From Euperipatoides rowelli (lineage: Eukaryota > Onychophora > Udeonychophora > Euonychophora > Peripatopsidae): a DNA stretch of 12,796 nt. The DNA lies in the NCBI GenBank assembly GCA_003024985.2, contig PXIH01S0013501.1; one strand, written 5' to 3'. Shown here one piece after another: positions 1 to 7,851 of the stretch. The translations under genes were made by a program, and so were the position numbers. How positions within the stretch are numbered: the stretch's first letter is position 1; every line of letters begins with the position of its first letter. A model generated the notes under the pieces. It was not told the DNA's origin. It saw only the letters and a program-made list of their open reading frames with translations, and searched no databases.

Positions 1-325
1 TTATAATTTTTTTATTTTTCTAGTAAATATTTTTTTCTAGTAAAAATCTTTGAAAATCAATAATAAAATAAAAAAAAAATTAAAAATCCGTTACATTTGA
101 CCTTTAAGTTTTAAAATTATTTTGTAAAATTAGAAGTGTTTTTAGTCAATCATTTGTATAGCTTTGTTTCTACGATTTTTTTTTTTTAATTTACAACCCC
201 ATGTTTGGTCAATTTTAATATTTTTTTTCAGGTATTTATTTGGTCAATAGATTTAAATGCAAAATTCATGAAAAATACCATTTTGTAATGAAGTAGAAAA
301 TTTAATCATATTTTGTTATATTGTA
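1..325. other. AT-rich intergenic DNA, no gene
   Basis: This stretch is AT-rich with many T and A homopolymers (for example the T run near 178-187 and the A run near 71-79). I see no open frame, hairpin or repeat relationship that I can defend. It ends at A325, the target base directly left of the first Helitron. Confidence 0.6.
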
Positions 326-732
326 CTAGCAATTAAGCCTGTTACACGGGCATCAAACATTTTTTTATTTGGCACTACTACGTAGCTAAAGCTTCTAAAA
401 ATGGTTTCTAGGCCGAGCGTAGATAGTGCTACCTAAAAAAATATTTGGCTTCAGAACACAAAGTCGAGACCAACCAGAATATTTGTAGTAAGTTCAATAT
501 AATAGTAAATTCTCCCTCTCTCACACTCACTCTCTCTCTCTTTATCTTTATTTCTCTCGCTCTCTTTCACTCACTCATTCTCTCTCACATAAAAATTATG
601 ATTCTCAATCCTTAGTTCCCGCCGATAAGCCGTTACATTAAAGTGTCTAAAAACAGTTCATAGATGGCGCTGTTACCAGCTTTGGAAAATTCCTGGCTTC
701 GGAACATGATCTATTCCATTTAGGTTATAGGA
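326..732 (-). mobile_element. Non-autonomous Helitron, copy 1 (407 bp)
   Basis: Read on the minus strand the element starts TCCTATAACC (plus 723-732) and ends CTAG (plus 326-329). The flanking bases are A and T, as expected for Helitron insertion between A and T. A 3' hairpin-like sequence lies at 337-351, about 7 nt before CTAG, but one mismatch (GCCCGTGTAACAGGC) weakens the stem. The start matches copy 2 (TCCTATATAC), and the internal block GATGGCGCTGTTACC at 663-677 is shared with the other two copies. It carries no Rep/helicase frame, so movement would need enzymes supplied elsewhere. A CT-rich microsatellite (511-588) sits inside and probably explains its greater length than copy 2. Family known: Helitron ends are TC...CTRR with a 3' hairpin, no TIR and no target duplication. 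Confidence 0.82.
511..588. repeat. CT/TCAC-rich microsatellite inside Helitron copy 1
   Basis: The plus strand is almost pure pyrimidine with TCTC and CTCAC units, interrupted by TTTATC. It has no counterpart in copy 2, so it is a local expansion within the element. Microsatellites inside short Helitrons are common. Confidence 0.8.
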
Positions 733-785
733 TTCATCATTTCATTTCAATGATCAAAGTTAATGGTTTACTAACTTAAATGTTA

Positions 786-1036
786 CTAGCAAGTAAGTCC
801 GTTACACGGGCATCGACCATTATTTTTTGTTAAAGCCCTTTTTATGTAAATGAAAACATCACTTAAAGTTTCTAAAAAAAGTTCCCTTGCCGATCTTTTA
901 AGCCCGTTAAACCTTTTTTTGTGTGTGTTTTTTTTTTATATCACAGTGATCTAAGAGAAAAAAATAGTTTTTATTAAGACCATTAGAGGGCGATGTTACC
1001 GGGTTTGAAACACGCTATTCCAATCAGTATATAGGA
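786..1036 (-). mobile_element. Non-autonomous Helitron, copy 2 (251 bp)
   Basis: On the minus strand it begins TCCTATATAC (rc of 1027-1036), preceded by A (plus T1037), and ends CTAG (plus 786-789), followed by T (plus A785). The 3' hairpin region at 797-811 reads GCCCGTGTAACGGAC on the minus strand. It aligns with copy 1 at both ends, and with copy 3 over ~190 bp through the shared blocks 'gatctaagag', 'gccgatctttt', 'agtttctaaaa' and 'gggcgatgttacc'. It is the most compact copy and the best guide to the family's full length. It has no coding capacity. Only 53 bp separate it from copy 1, in the same orientation. Confidence 0.85.
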
Positions 1037-1470
1037 TTACAAACTAGCCAAAAAGCCTATTGCAAATTTAAATACAATGGGCTCTAGTTATCTCCTCCCC
1101 CCTATTGACTCTTACCTCATAACCCCCTCCTGTCAATAGCCACTCTCCTAACCCCTTCTCTCCTCTACCTGCTCCGCCCATTTATTTTTTTAAAAACAAA
1201 AAACGGCTATTTACCGCAACAATTTAAATATAAATCTCTTAAAATTTCAATAAAAATCTGAGATTAATTAAAAAGAACAAAATATTTGTGTTTTCTTACA
1301 TTATAAGAACCATATCTTATTATTTAATAATAATAAATTCTAATAATAATGTGGTTTTTTCACATGCAGTCATCATGCTTTTTGATGAAAATTTATTGAC
1401 TCATGTGCATAACTATAAATGGTGATCATTACATTCCTGTTTTATATAATAGGATTTGCTATATAATAAT
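1037..1470. other. C-rich tract and AT-rich spacer, no gene
   Basis: Positions 1095-1175 are pyrimidine-rich on the plus strand with several C4-C6 runs. Inside lies a perfect 8-bp inverted repeat, CTATTGAC (1102-1109) and GTCAATAG (1132-1139). The rest is AT-rich with AAT trinucleotides near 1320-1350. I see no gene. Confidence 0.6.
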
Positions 1471-1863
1471 AAGAAATTTTTGTGTACAATACCAGATGAT
1501 CAAGTGGTTTTTTATTTTATTTATTTAATTAATGTATATTTGTGTGGAGAAGAATATGTGGCTATAACCTTTAGGATGAAGAAGGAAAGAGGAAATGTAT
1601 CATGCCTGTCTTGAGGAGATCGGCAGTAATTAGCGACAGCATTTGAACGATGGACAGAAAGGGAAGAAAAAAGGGTATGGCCAATGAGAAAATGTTCAAA
1701 TGACCTTAACAACTGGGCTAACATCAGGATATATGTGTTAAAAGAAATGTCAAGATAGAATGCATTGGTAATCAATAAGCATTAACCGCCATCTTGAATG
1801 TGCAATCGATAATTATGATATGTTTATCATATAGTATGGAAAATTAGATGGAATAGTGTTATT
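1471..1863. repeat. Tandem duplication, unit 1 (~393 bp)
   Basis: This segment is repeated directly by the next one with an offset of 393 bp at the left edge. Shared landmarks include 'ataccagatgatcaag', 'gtgtggagaagaat', 'gatcggcagtaatta', 'gcatttgaacgatggacag', 'ccaatgagaaaatgttcaa' and 'attaaccgccatcttgaat'. Hand alignment gives roughly 88-90% identity. An 84-codon minus-strand frame (1521-1775) lies here but is not preserved in unit 2, so I treat the unit as non-coding. I do not recognise the family and see no TIR or target duplication. Confidence 0.85.
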
Positions 1864-2250
1864 AAGGAATTTTTGTGTAGAATACCAGATGATCAAGAGG
1901 GTTTTTTTATTCTATTTATATATTTAATGTATGATATTTGTGTGGAGAAGAATAAGTGATTATAACCTTTAAGATGAAGAAGGAAAGAGGAAATATGTCG
2001 GGCCTGTCTTGAGAAGATCGGCAGTAATTAGGCAACAGCATTTGAACGATGGACAGAAAGGGAATAAAAAAAGGGTATAGCCAATGAGAAAATGTTCAAA
2101 TAGCCTAAGGAATGGGCTAACATCAGGATATAATGAGTGTTAAAAGAAGTGTCAAGATAGAATAAGCATTAACCGCCATCTTGAATGTGCAATCAATAAT
2201 TATGATATTTTTATCAAATAGTACGGAAAATTAGATGTAATTGTGTTATT
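1864..2250. repeat. Tandem duplication, unit 2 (~387 bp)
   Basis: Second direct copy of the preceding unit, running to the shared end 'gtgttatt'. The clearest length difference is about 15 bp missing near 2165, where unit 1 has 'gcattggtaatcaat' (about 1774-1788); the gap is bounded by 'aat' microhomology, which suggests slippage deletion. Small indels break any frame that is open in unit 1. Confidence 0.85.
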
Positions 2251-2820
2251 AACACTCTTTTTTTTAAGAAATTCTCATTCCAAAATATATATTTTTTAAA
2301 ATTTAAAACTTAATGAATGCATTATTCCATATATAGCAAAAATTAACAAAGAAAATTTTACAAATATTCCTGCCTTTTATCAAAAACATACTGTAATCAC
2401 AAAAAAAGACCACAAAAATATAAAAATGATTATTTAAGTGATAATTTTATTTATTATTCTTTAGCAAAATCATTACATTGCTTCTTAATAATCAAAAATT
2501 AAAGTGTTTAGTGTCAAAAGTGTAGATTTTATTCATCTTCTGTACAACAAAGTTAACTGCAATCAAATTGCACCTCCAAAATACATGTAGACAGCAAATT
2601 TTACAATCGATACTATTAAAAACAGAATTAGGAAGAAACATTATGTTCAATTGATACCTATGTTTTTTTTCTTATGTCTGTGTTTGAGATATACAGACAA
2701 AATATAAATTATAAAATTTAAGACTAGCATCTGAACCTCAGACAACACTCACCCTTCAGCAAATTAAAGTATCTCTAACCCTTAATGGTAACCAATGCTA
2801 TGTCCAACATGAAAATAATA
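2251..2820. other. AT-rich intergenic DNA, no gene
   Basis: AT-rich sequence without an open frame of note, recognisable repeat or RNA gene. Its last 8 bases (2813-2820, AAATAATA) may be one flank of the candidate older element starting at 2821. Confidence 0.5.
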
Positions 2821-2932
2821 TAGGGTTCATATAAATCCAAAACCAAAGAATGGGACATCTCTTCAATGGGGGAAGGGGTTAATATTGAAAATTAAAACCT
2901 TTGCTCGGGATTTTTGTCTTAGGACTAATACA

Positions 2933-2940
2933 CAGATCAT
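2933..2940. repeat. Left target-site duplication of hAT MITE
   Basis: CAGATCAT directly precedes the element. The copy after the right end is CAGCTCAT (7 of 8). Eight base pairs is the characteristic hAT duplication length. Confidence 0.75.
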
Positions 2941-3772
2941 CAGGGTTTGGAAAACTACTTTTAAAAAGTAGTGAACTAGAACTACAACTATAATTGTAAA
3001 AAAGTAGTTAACTACAATTACAACTACATTTTTGAAAAGTAATTAACTACAACTACTTTAATACAAAAGTAATTTTTAAAAAAAAAAATACTTTCTAAAT
3101 CTGTATAATGTAAAATAGATGTTCGCAAATACAGTACATCAAAATAAATATTATACTGTATAAAACTTATTAAAAATATGTTTAATGCTAAATACTTAGA
3201 TATCCAAAGTTCTTTGTTTATAAAAGGTTTGTCCTTTAACCATGAAATTCTCGTTTATATTAATTATGAAAAGGAACCAATATGTATTGTAAATTTGCCA
3301 AGAAAGTACAAATGGCATGTTACTAGTCTCTTTATTTAAAGATCCAATCTGTTCTTAATTCATAATATTTTATATTAATTCTATGGCTTGAGGAGCAAAT
3401 GGATTATGTTGTGTTTGATAATAAATGAACATATCATCTGACATCATGAAAACATTGTTTAGTGAAAACAGTAAAACTGTTCTTAAAACAATATTTAGTT
3501 AGGTAATGGAAAAATCGATTGGATTTTTGCCTAAAAAGTTACGTTGATTTGGTTTAACTTGTCTGTTGTCTATTTACAGAATAAAATTAAATATTGGTTA
3601 AAGGGAATATAAAAGTAGTGAAAATATAATACTACAACTACGTTTTTTTTTTGTAGTGGACTACAATAAAAACTACTCTGCTGTAAATGTAGTCAAACTA
3701 ATCAATCACTACTCAAAAAAGTAGTGTGCTTCAGTAGTGGCACTACAAGTAGTGCAATACATCCGAACCCTG
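2941..3772. mobile_element. hAT-superfamily MITE (832 bp) with ACTAC subterminal repeats
   Basis: The element begins CAGGGTTTGGA and ends TCCGAACCCTG, giving an 11-bp terminal inverted repeat with one mismatch. Eight-bp flanks match at 7 of 8. Both ends are crowded with ACTAC/GTAGT pentamers in both orientations: I count 8 in about 2955-3060 and 12 in about 3615-3755. In hAT elements such as Ac, clustered subterminal motifs bind transposase, so these are likely its binding sites. The 3080-3600 interior is plain AT-rich DNA with no transposase or BED-finger frame, so the element is non-autonomous. The single TSD mismatch and slightly diverged TIRs indicate an old insertion. Confidence 0.85.
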
Positions 3773-3780
3773 CAGCTCAT
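3773..3780. repeat. Right target-site duplication of hAT MITE
   Basis: CAGCTCAT directly follows the terminal CCCTG and pairs with CAGATCAT at 2933-2940. Confidence 0.75.
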
Positions 3781-4589
3781 TAATAAATACTGTGTTTTAA
3801 AGAAAAATATAATTTAAAACCAAATAAGTTATTTAGTAAAGCTGAAACCTTATAATTTTGACTTAGCTTATTTAAAAGTAATTCTTAAAAATCTGTGACA
3901 ATGATACTAGCAAAAACGACTTCCAACGTCTTTGGATTCCAGTGGGAAATGATTGTGAATTAATGTATTTTTATTAGATTATTTACTTTGTGTATAATTT
4001 TATCTTGTATTTGAATTAATTTCGTTTCTGTATTTCTTCTAATTAAATTTGAGCAATTAATTATGTTTACATCCTCTTTGTAAAAAAAAAAAAAAAACTT
4101 GAGCTTACGGTAACAATTTTTAATTTCTCATTTTTGTTATTTTAATATTTTAAAATTTACTTATAATTAATTGTAAAAAGGGAACATATCCTTTTTGGGC
4201 TAGATCCTTTTATTGTAATTATCTCACCACGTTTACATAATATGTGTTAAATAAATACCTGAAATATATAAACTATATATACTATAGAAACTGAGTAAGA
4301 ACAATGCCATTTGAATCTATCTATTTCTAGATACAGTTTTTTTAAAATAAATGTTATATTTATATTGCTAAAAAAAATATTAACTTACTATAATATGTAA
4401 GATGAACAAAATATATGATTGGCCATGCCCCCGGTCACATGAGTGCCAGAAATTAGGCTAGTGTGCACATATAATGACACAATTTTAATTTCTGTGCTAG
4501 AAACTTATAATGGCAATTCATGATTTTCAAACCAAGTTACTGAAATTCATTTAACGTTTCTTTATTATTATTATTTTGAAAAAAAAAAA
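3781..4589. other. AT-rich intergenic DNA, no gene
   Basis: AT-rich sequence with a 16-base A run at 4082-4097 and ATT trinucleotides near 4561-4575. I find no gene. A slightly more balanced patch at 4420-4500 shows no recognisable motif. Confidence 0.5.
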
Positions 4590-4658
4590 TGGGACAATAT
4601 GGGACAAATATGGACATAAGGGACAAAAAGGTGTCCCAATAGGTCTTGTTGGGACACC
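4590..4658. repeat. GGGACA direct repeats ending in a 10-bp hairpin
   Basis: GGGACA-type hexamers recur at about 4591, 4602 and 4620, with a GGACA variant near 4612. They run into a perfect 10-bp inverted repeat, GGTGTCCCAA (4630-4639) and TTGGGACACC (4649-4658), with a 9-base loop. This resembles the subterminal part of a DNA transposon whose end may be at 4717. I do not recognise the family. Confidence 0.6.
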
Positions 4659-4822
4659 GGGAAAGACGAACCAATTAAGGGACGTTTTTATAAAAAACGA
4701 GACGGATACGAACCCTAATATAATATCAAATTAATGGATCTCTAACTTTAACCATACCCTAACCCTAACCATAACTTCAACTTAAGTATTATAGCATATT
4801 AAAAATAAGTAATAAATAAAAT

Positions 4823-4867
4823 AACAGCCAATCAGATATAATGCAAGCCAACATCTGATTGGTTGTT
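4823..4867. repeat. Inverted repeat with CCAAT cores
   Basis: AACAGCCAATCAGAT (4823-4837) and ATCTGATTGGTTGTT (4853-4867) pair over 15 bp, 14 as Watson-Crick pairs and one as G-T, around a 15-base spacer. Each arm contains a CCAAT pentamer in opposite orientation. CCAAT is the NF-Y box in animal promoters, but no gene lies near, so a transposon-derived hairpin is the simpler reading. Confidence 0.6.
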
Positions 4868-5043
4868 TTGGGTCTAAAAACTAGGTGGAGTCTGATATAC
4901 AGACGCTAATAATTTAAGTATTTTGGAATGAAATGGAAGGTAAGACTTTGAAAGTTGAAAAAATTGAGAACAATCATACATTAATTGAAATATGATTGTG
5001 AAAAAATGAAATGAAATCAAAGAAAAACTGGCTCCTCCTTATA
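4868..5043. other. Spacer, no gene
   Basis: AT-rich sequence with loosely repeated 'aattga' and 'gaaatg' words. No feature is supportable. It ends just before the C-rich block that forms the proximal part of the third Helitron copy. Confidence 0.4.
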
Positions 5044-5079
5044 TCCGGAGTCATTGACAACAATGCTAGCCATTAATTA

Positions 5080-5101
5080 CCCAAACCCACCCCCCTTTCC
5101 C
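5080..5101 (-). other. Predicted G-quadruplex motif (minus strand)
   Basis: The plus strand has C3, C3, C6 and C3 runs separated by 3, 1 and 3 bases, so the minus strand fits the canonical four-run G-quadruplex pattern. The plus strand is correspondingly a candidate i-motif. Confidence 0.6.
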
Positions 5102-5183
5102 ACTCCACCAATAACCCCTTAACTCAACCCATCCACTTTCCTCCCCCATTAAAAACCGAACCATCTCCCTATTAACTCCTCAT

Positions 5184-5207
5184 CCCCTTCTCCCTCCCCC
5201 TCCCCCC
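5184..5207 (-). other. Second predicted G-quadruplex motif (minus strand)
   Basis: C4, C3, C5 and C6 runs separated by 4, 1 and 1 bases on the plus strand give a strong quadruplex pattern on the minus strand. It lies a few bases from where homology to the Helitron family begins (~5210). Confidence 0.65.
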
Positions 5208-5406
5208 TGTGTTCGAAGCCGGTTACAGCGCCATCTAACAGGCATATTCAAAACTTTTTTTTCTCTCTTAGATCACCGTGATATAACGGGTCTAAAAGAT
5301 CGGCACAGGAACTATTTTTAGAAACTTTATATGATGTTTTCTCTTAGATAAAAAGTGCTTAAACAAAAAAAATGGTTGATGCCCGTGTAACGGGTTTATT
5401 TGCTAG

Positions 5407-5700
5407 TAATAATTATTTGCTATAATCTCCCCCCCCCCCCTTGGTGTGTAATATACATTATTATTATTGTTGCATTTTTTTTAATTAGTGTCACTAAATT
5501 TGACAATAAAAAAATATCCTGATCACAAGATTAATTTCTCAAACTTTTGTGATTGGTTAACTAATTAAAGTTAATATATATTATAATGTATAGCCGGTGT
5601 GTTCTTTTAACTCATAAGGAAACAATATAATTTTAAATTCAATTTATGATTATAATTCAAAACCCTTATTAGCCAGCCTGCATTGATGATAATTTGACAG
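5407..5700. other. AT-rich spacer with C12 run
   Basis: A run of 12 C occupies 5429-5440, soon after the Helitron end. The remainder is AT-rich without a gene. Confidence 0.6.
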
Positions 5701-5989
5701 TAATTAAAAGTAAACTAAGTTTAAATTTCCATATTTCTACACATTTTTTTTTAATTCATTGTTAATAATATAAAAGATTCTCTATCCTTAGTTGTTCGGT
5801 CTCTTTAACACTCTATTATATTTTTTAAAAAATTAATTACTTCTGGTTCGATTCGGATAGATAAATTATGAATAAATGAGAAATCAACAGATTTAATGTA
5901 AACGAATTCCATACTTAATTTGTTTTCATATTCATTCTAATTTCCATCAAAAAATTTATCATTTATGTTTATATAAGAGTGAAATATGA
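5701..5989. repeat. Diverged dispersed repeat, copy A (~289 bp)
   Basis: This aligns collinearly with 8505-8780. Shared blocks in order are 'taattaaa', 'cacattttt', 'ttagttg', 'tttaaca', 'aattaatt', 'ggttcg/ggttgc', 'ataaattatgaataaatg', 'gaaat', 'cttaattt.ttttca', 'attcatt' and 'tcattta'. I estimate roughly 65-70% identity with small indels. No TIR, target duplication or open frame is visible, so the class is unknown. Confidence 0.6.
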
Positions 5990-6123
5990 AGGAAATTTTA
6001 TGATCATTAGCTCCCTTCACCTCTTTAGTTGTCTTTAGAAATATATGAATTATATAACACTCAATAAAAACAAAAGGTGTTTGCTTTTTTAAAGACTATA
6101 GTAAGAAAAATGAAATTCTATCT
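5990..6123. other. AT-rich spacer, no gene
   Basis: Short AT-rich interval between the dispersed repeat and the TTACA minisatellite. No supportable feature. Confidence 0.4.
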
Positions 6124-6509
6124 CATGTTACATTACATAATACATTATATGTTACATTACAGTACATGTTACACTACATTACATTACATATTATATTACA
6201 TTACATGTTACATTACTGTACATAATACATTACATGTTAATATTACATTACTTTCCATGATACATTACATTACTTTACGTCATACATTACATTACAAGTT
6301 ACATCACATTATGATTACATTACATTACATGTTGCATTACATTACATTACAGGTTACATTACATGTTATCTTGCATTACATGTTACATTGCATTACATGT
6401 TACACAGTATTATAGTACATGTTACATTTCATTACACGTTACGCTGCATTATAGTGCAAGTTACATTGCAGTAGAGTACATGTTCAATTACATAACATGT
6501 TACATTGCA
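6124..6509. repeat. Imperfect TTACA/TTACATG minisatellite (~390 bp)
   Basis: The tract consists of reiterated TTACA pentamers with regularly placed ACATGT-containing units, so many units read GTTACATTACAT. Because ACATGT is its own reverse complement, the array can form many small hairpins. Overlapping open frames (6077-6415 and 6363-6551, plus strand) encode only H/Y/T/L-rich repeats and are translation artefacts of the satellite. Confidence 0.9.
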
Positions 6510-7735
6510 GGTTCTTCCAAGCAGAAATTCATCCTTTTGACAAGGCCATAAGTTGTGTACCAGAGCACATTTTTGTCCCAGTGAAGGGGTTTAAATAAAC
6601 TTTATTTCTGAGATCATGAGCAAATAGCTTCTGATCATCTGCTGATCAATCATAGGATATTAGTTGAATCCTTTAGCATGATTCAATGGTATATTCCTCC
6701 TGCAGCATAATGGGTGGCATGCCTACTTTTTCAGTATTACAAACTTAAATATCACAAAAAAATCAGTGAGGTTGACTTTTTACTCCAACATGCTTGTATT
6801 ACTTGTATTCATATCTAGCTTAATATTTACAATTTCAAATACCCTATGTGATTTTATTGAGAAATTATCATAGGTCAATTTTTCATTTTAAAGCCAAATC
6901 TCCTTAGAGATTTTCTCCATCTACAGATTTTGGTTTTTCATAAAGTTCAGTAAAACTCTATAGATCATTTTATTGTCCACAAAACATCCTGAGTCATCCA
7001 TCTATTTGTCTGTAACATAAATCAAATTTTGGGGCACTTTTTAAAAATACCCTTTGGGCTGGAGTTTTATATATTTAATTTTTTTTTTAACAAGGGATAA
7101 AAAAAATGCATAATTCCCATACTATTTAATTTAATATTCTCAACTATTAACATACCTCATTCACACCATATTCCTTAATTATAGTAACATTAACTTCAAA
7201 GGACTAATTCAGTGATCTGCTCCATCCCCATCAGAATTTCCAGTATTCATCTTAACATGATTAAATATTCAAGTAGGCTAAATATTTTATCTCAATTTAC
7301 TGTTGATACAAATAATTCAATACCTTATTTGTTATTTTACATAGAATAATTCTGTGTAATTATTACCATATTCAGTTTATAATTACAAGACATGTTCGTG
7401 TGCCTTATTCCATTGTTAATTTTTGTAAATTTGGAAAATAATTTCGAGAAAAAATTGTCATACTTCACTACTTCTATATCAGTATGAGTTATAGTGTACA
7501 ATTAAACAAAAATAATGTCATATCTTCCTTAAAATTTGATATTTTTCTTCCATCTTTAGAATCCAAACTCAGAACAAAATCCTATATCTTATTTCACATT
7601 AAATTTGAGTAACCAATAAAATATTTTGTAACATTTTAATTTTTAGTTCAGTCCTATGTTTTGGTTGTGAATTCTGTACTATTTTCAATATAGTGTTTAT
7701 AAAACATATCATTTCCAAAATTTGGACACAGGTAG
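6510..7735. other. AT-rich intergenic DNA, no gene
   Basis: About 1.2 kb of AT-rich sequence. I see only small palindromes, for example TTGAATC (6664-6670) with GATTCAA (6680-6686). No open frame, RNA gene, repeat match elsewhere in the window, or transposon end was found. Confidence 0.5.
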
Positions 7736-7851
7736 GGTTGTCATATGTTCAAAGTGGAAATCCAGGATACTAAGCTGTGAGGCCTGGGGCAGTTTACCCC
7801 ATCCCAAGCAGGGTCCAGGGGCAGAGCCCCTGGGGTGAAGTTACCCCACCC
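7736..7851. repeat. GC-rich palindromic interspersed repeat (unclassified)
   Basis: A sharp island of higher GC in AT-rich DNA. It starts TAGGGTTGTCATATG, a form reminiscent of hAT-type ends. It contains a perfect 8-bp hairpin, CCAGGGGC (7815-7822) with GCCCCTGG (7826-7833) around a 3-base loop. Two similar blocks, GGGGCAGTTTACCCC (7786-7800) and GGGGTGAAGTTACCCC (7832-7847), flank that hairpin. I found no matching right terminus downstream, so it may be one end of a truncated transposon or a SINE-like fragment. No protein frame. Confidence 0.5.

Larger units (their letters stand above)
2821..4717. mobile_element. Candidate older hAT-like element carrying a nested hAT MITE
   Basis: The left edge reads TAGGGTTCATAT and the reverse complement of the right edge (4706-4717) reads TAGGGTTCGTAT, 11 of 12 matching. 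The flanks AAATAATA (2813-2820) and ATATAATA (4718-4725) match at 7 of 8, the hAT duplication length. GGGACA motifs occur near both ends. Removing the nested 832-bp MITE and its duplicated flank would leave about 1.06 kb. The flanks are low complexity and inverted similarity stops after ~12 bp, so this is a hypothesis. No transposase frame is visible. Confidence 0.3.
5044..5406 (+). mobile_element. Non-autonomous Helitron, copy 3; 5' end uncertain
   Basis: The 3' end is clear: hairpin GCCCGTGTAACGGGT (5381-5395), seven bases, then CTAG (5403-5406) followed by T5407. From about 5210 to the end it aligns with the reverse complement of copy 2 (shared blocks include GGTTACAGCGCCATC at 5221-5235, and the 'ttagatcaccgtgat' and 'agatcggca' blocks). 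Upstream of 5210 the homology stops and C-rich DNA unlike copy 2 begins. A possible A|TC start is A5043|TCCGGAG, but its sequence does not match the TCCTATA start of copies 1 and 2. The element is therefore either a 5'-swapped member of the family or truncated at about 5210. No coding frame. Confidence 0.7.

Noticed and set aside
17-46. Two CTAGTAAA words that could be Helitron 3' ends
   Set aside because: No hairpin precedes either one and no family homology is present.
1521-1775. 84-codon minus-strand open frame
   Set aside because: It lies in a tandem duplication whose second copy breaks the frame by indels, and the translation shows no family features.
4757-4770. CCCTAACCCTAACC, telomere-like TTAGGG repeats
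   Set aside because: Only about two and a half units; too short to claim an interstitial telomere or to place the organism.
5208-5220. GTGTTCGAAGCC, similar to a Pol III box B (tRNA-derived SINE)
   Set aside because: The matching position in Helitron copy 2 does not keep the motif, and no box A lies at the right distance.
6077-6551. Overlapping plus-strand open frames rich in His, Tyr, Thr and Leu
   Set aside because: These are translations of the TTACA minisatellite.
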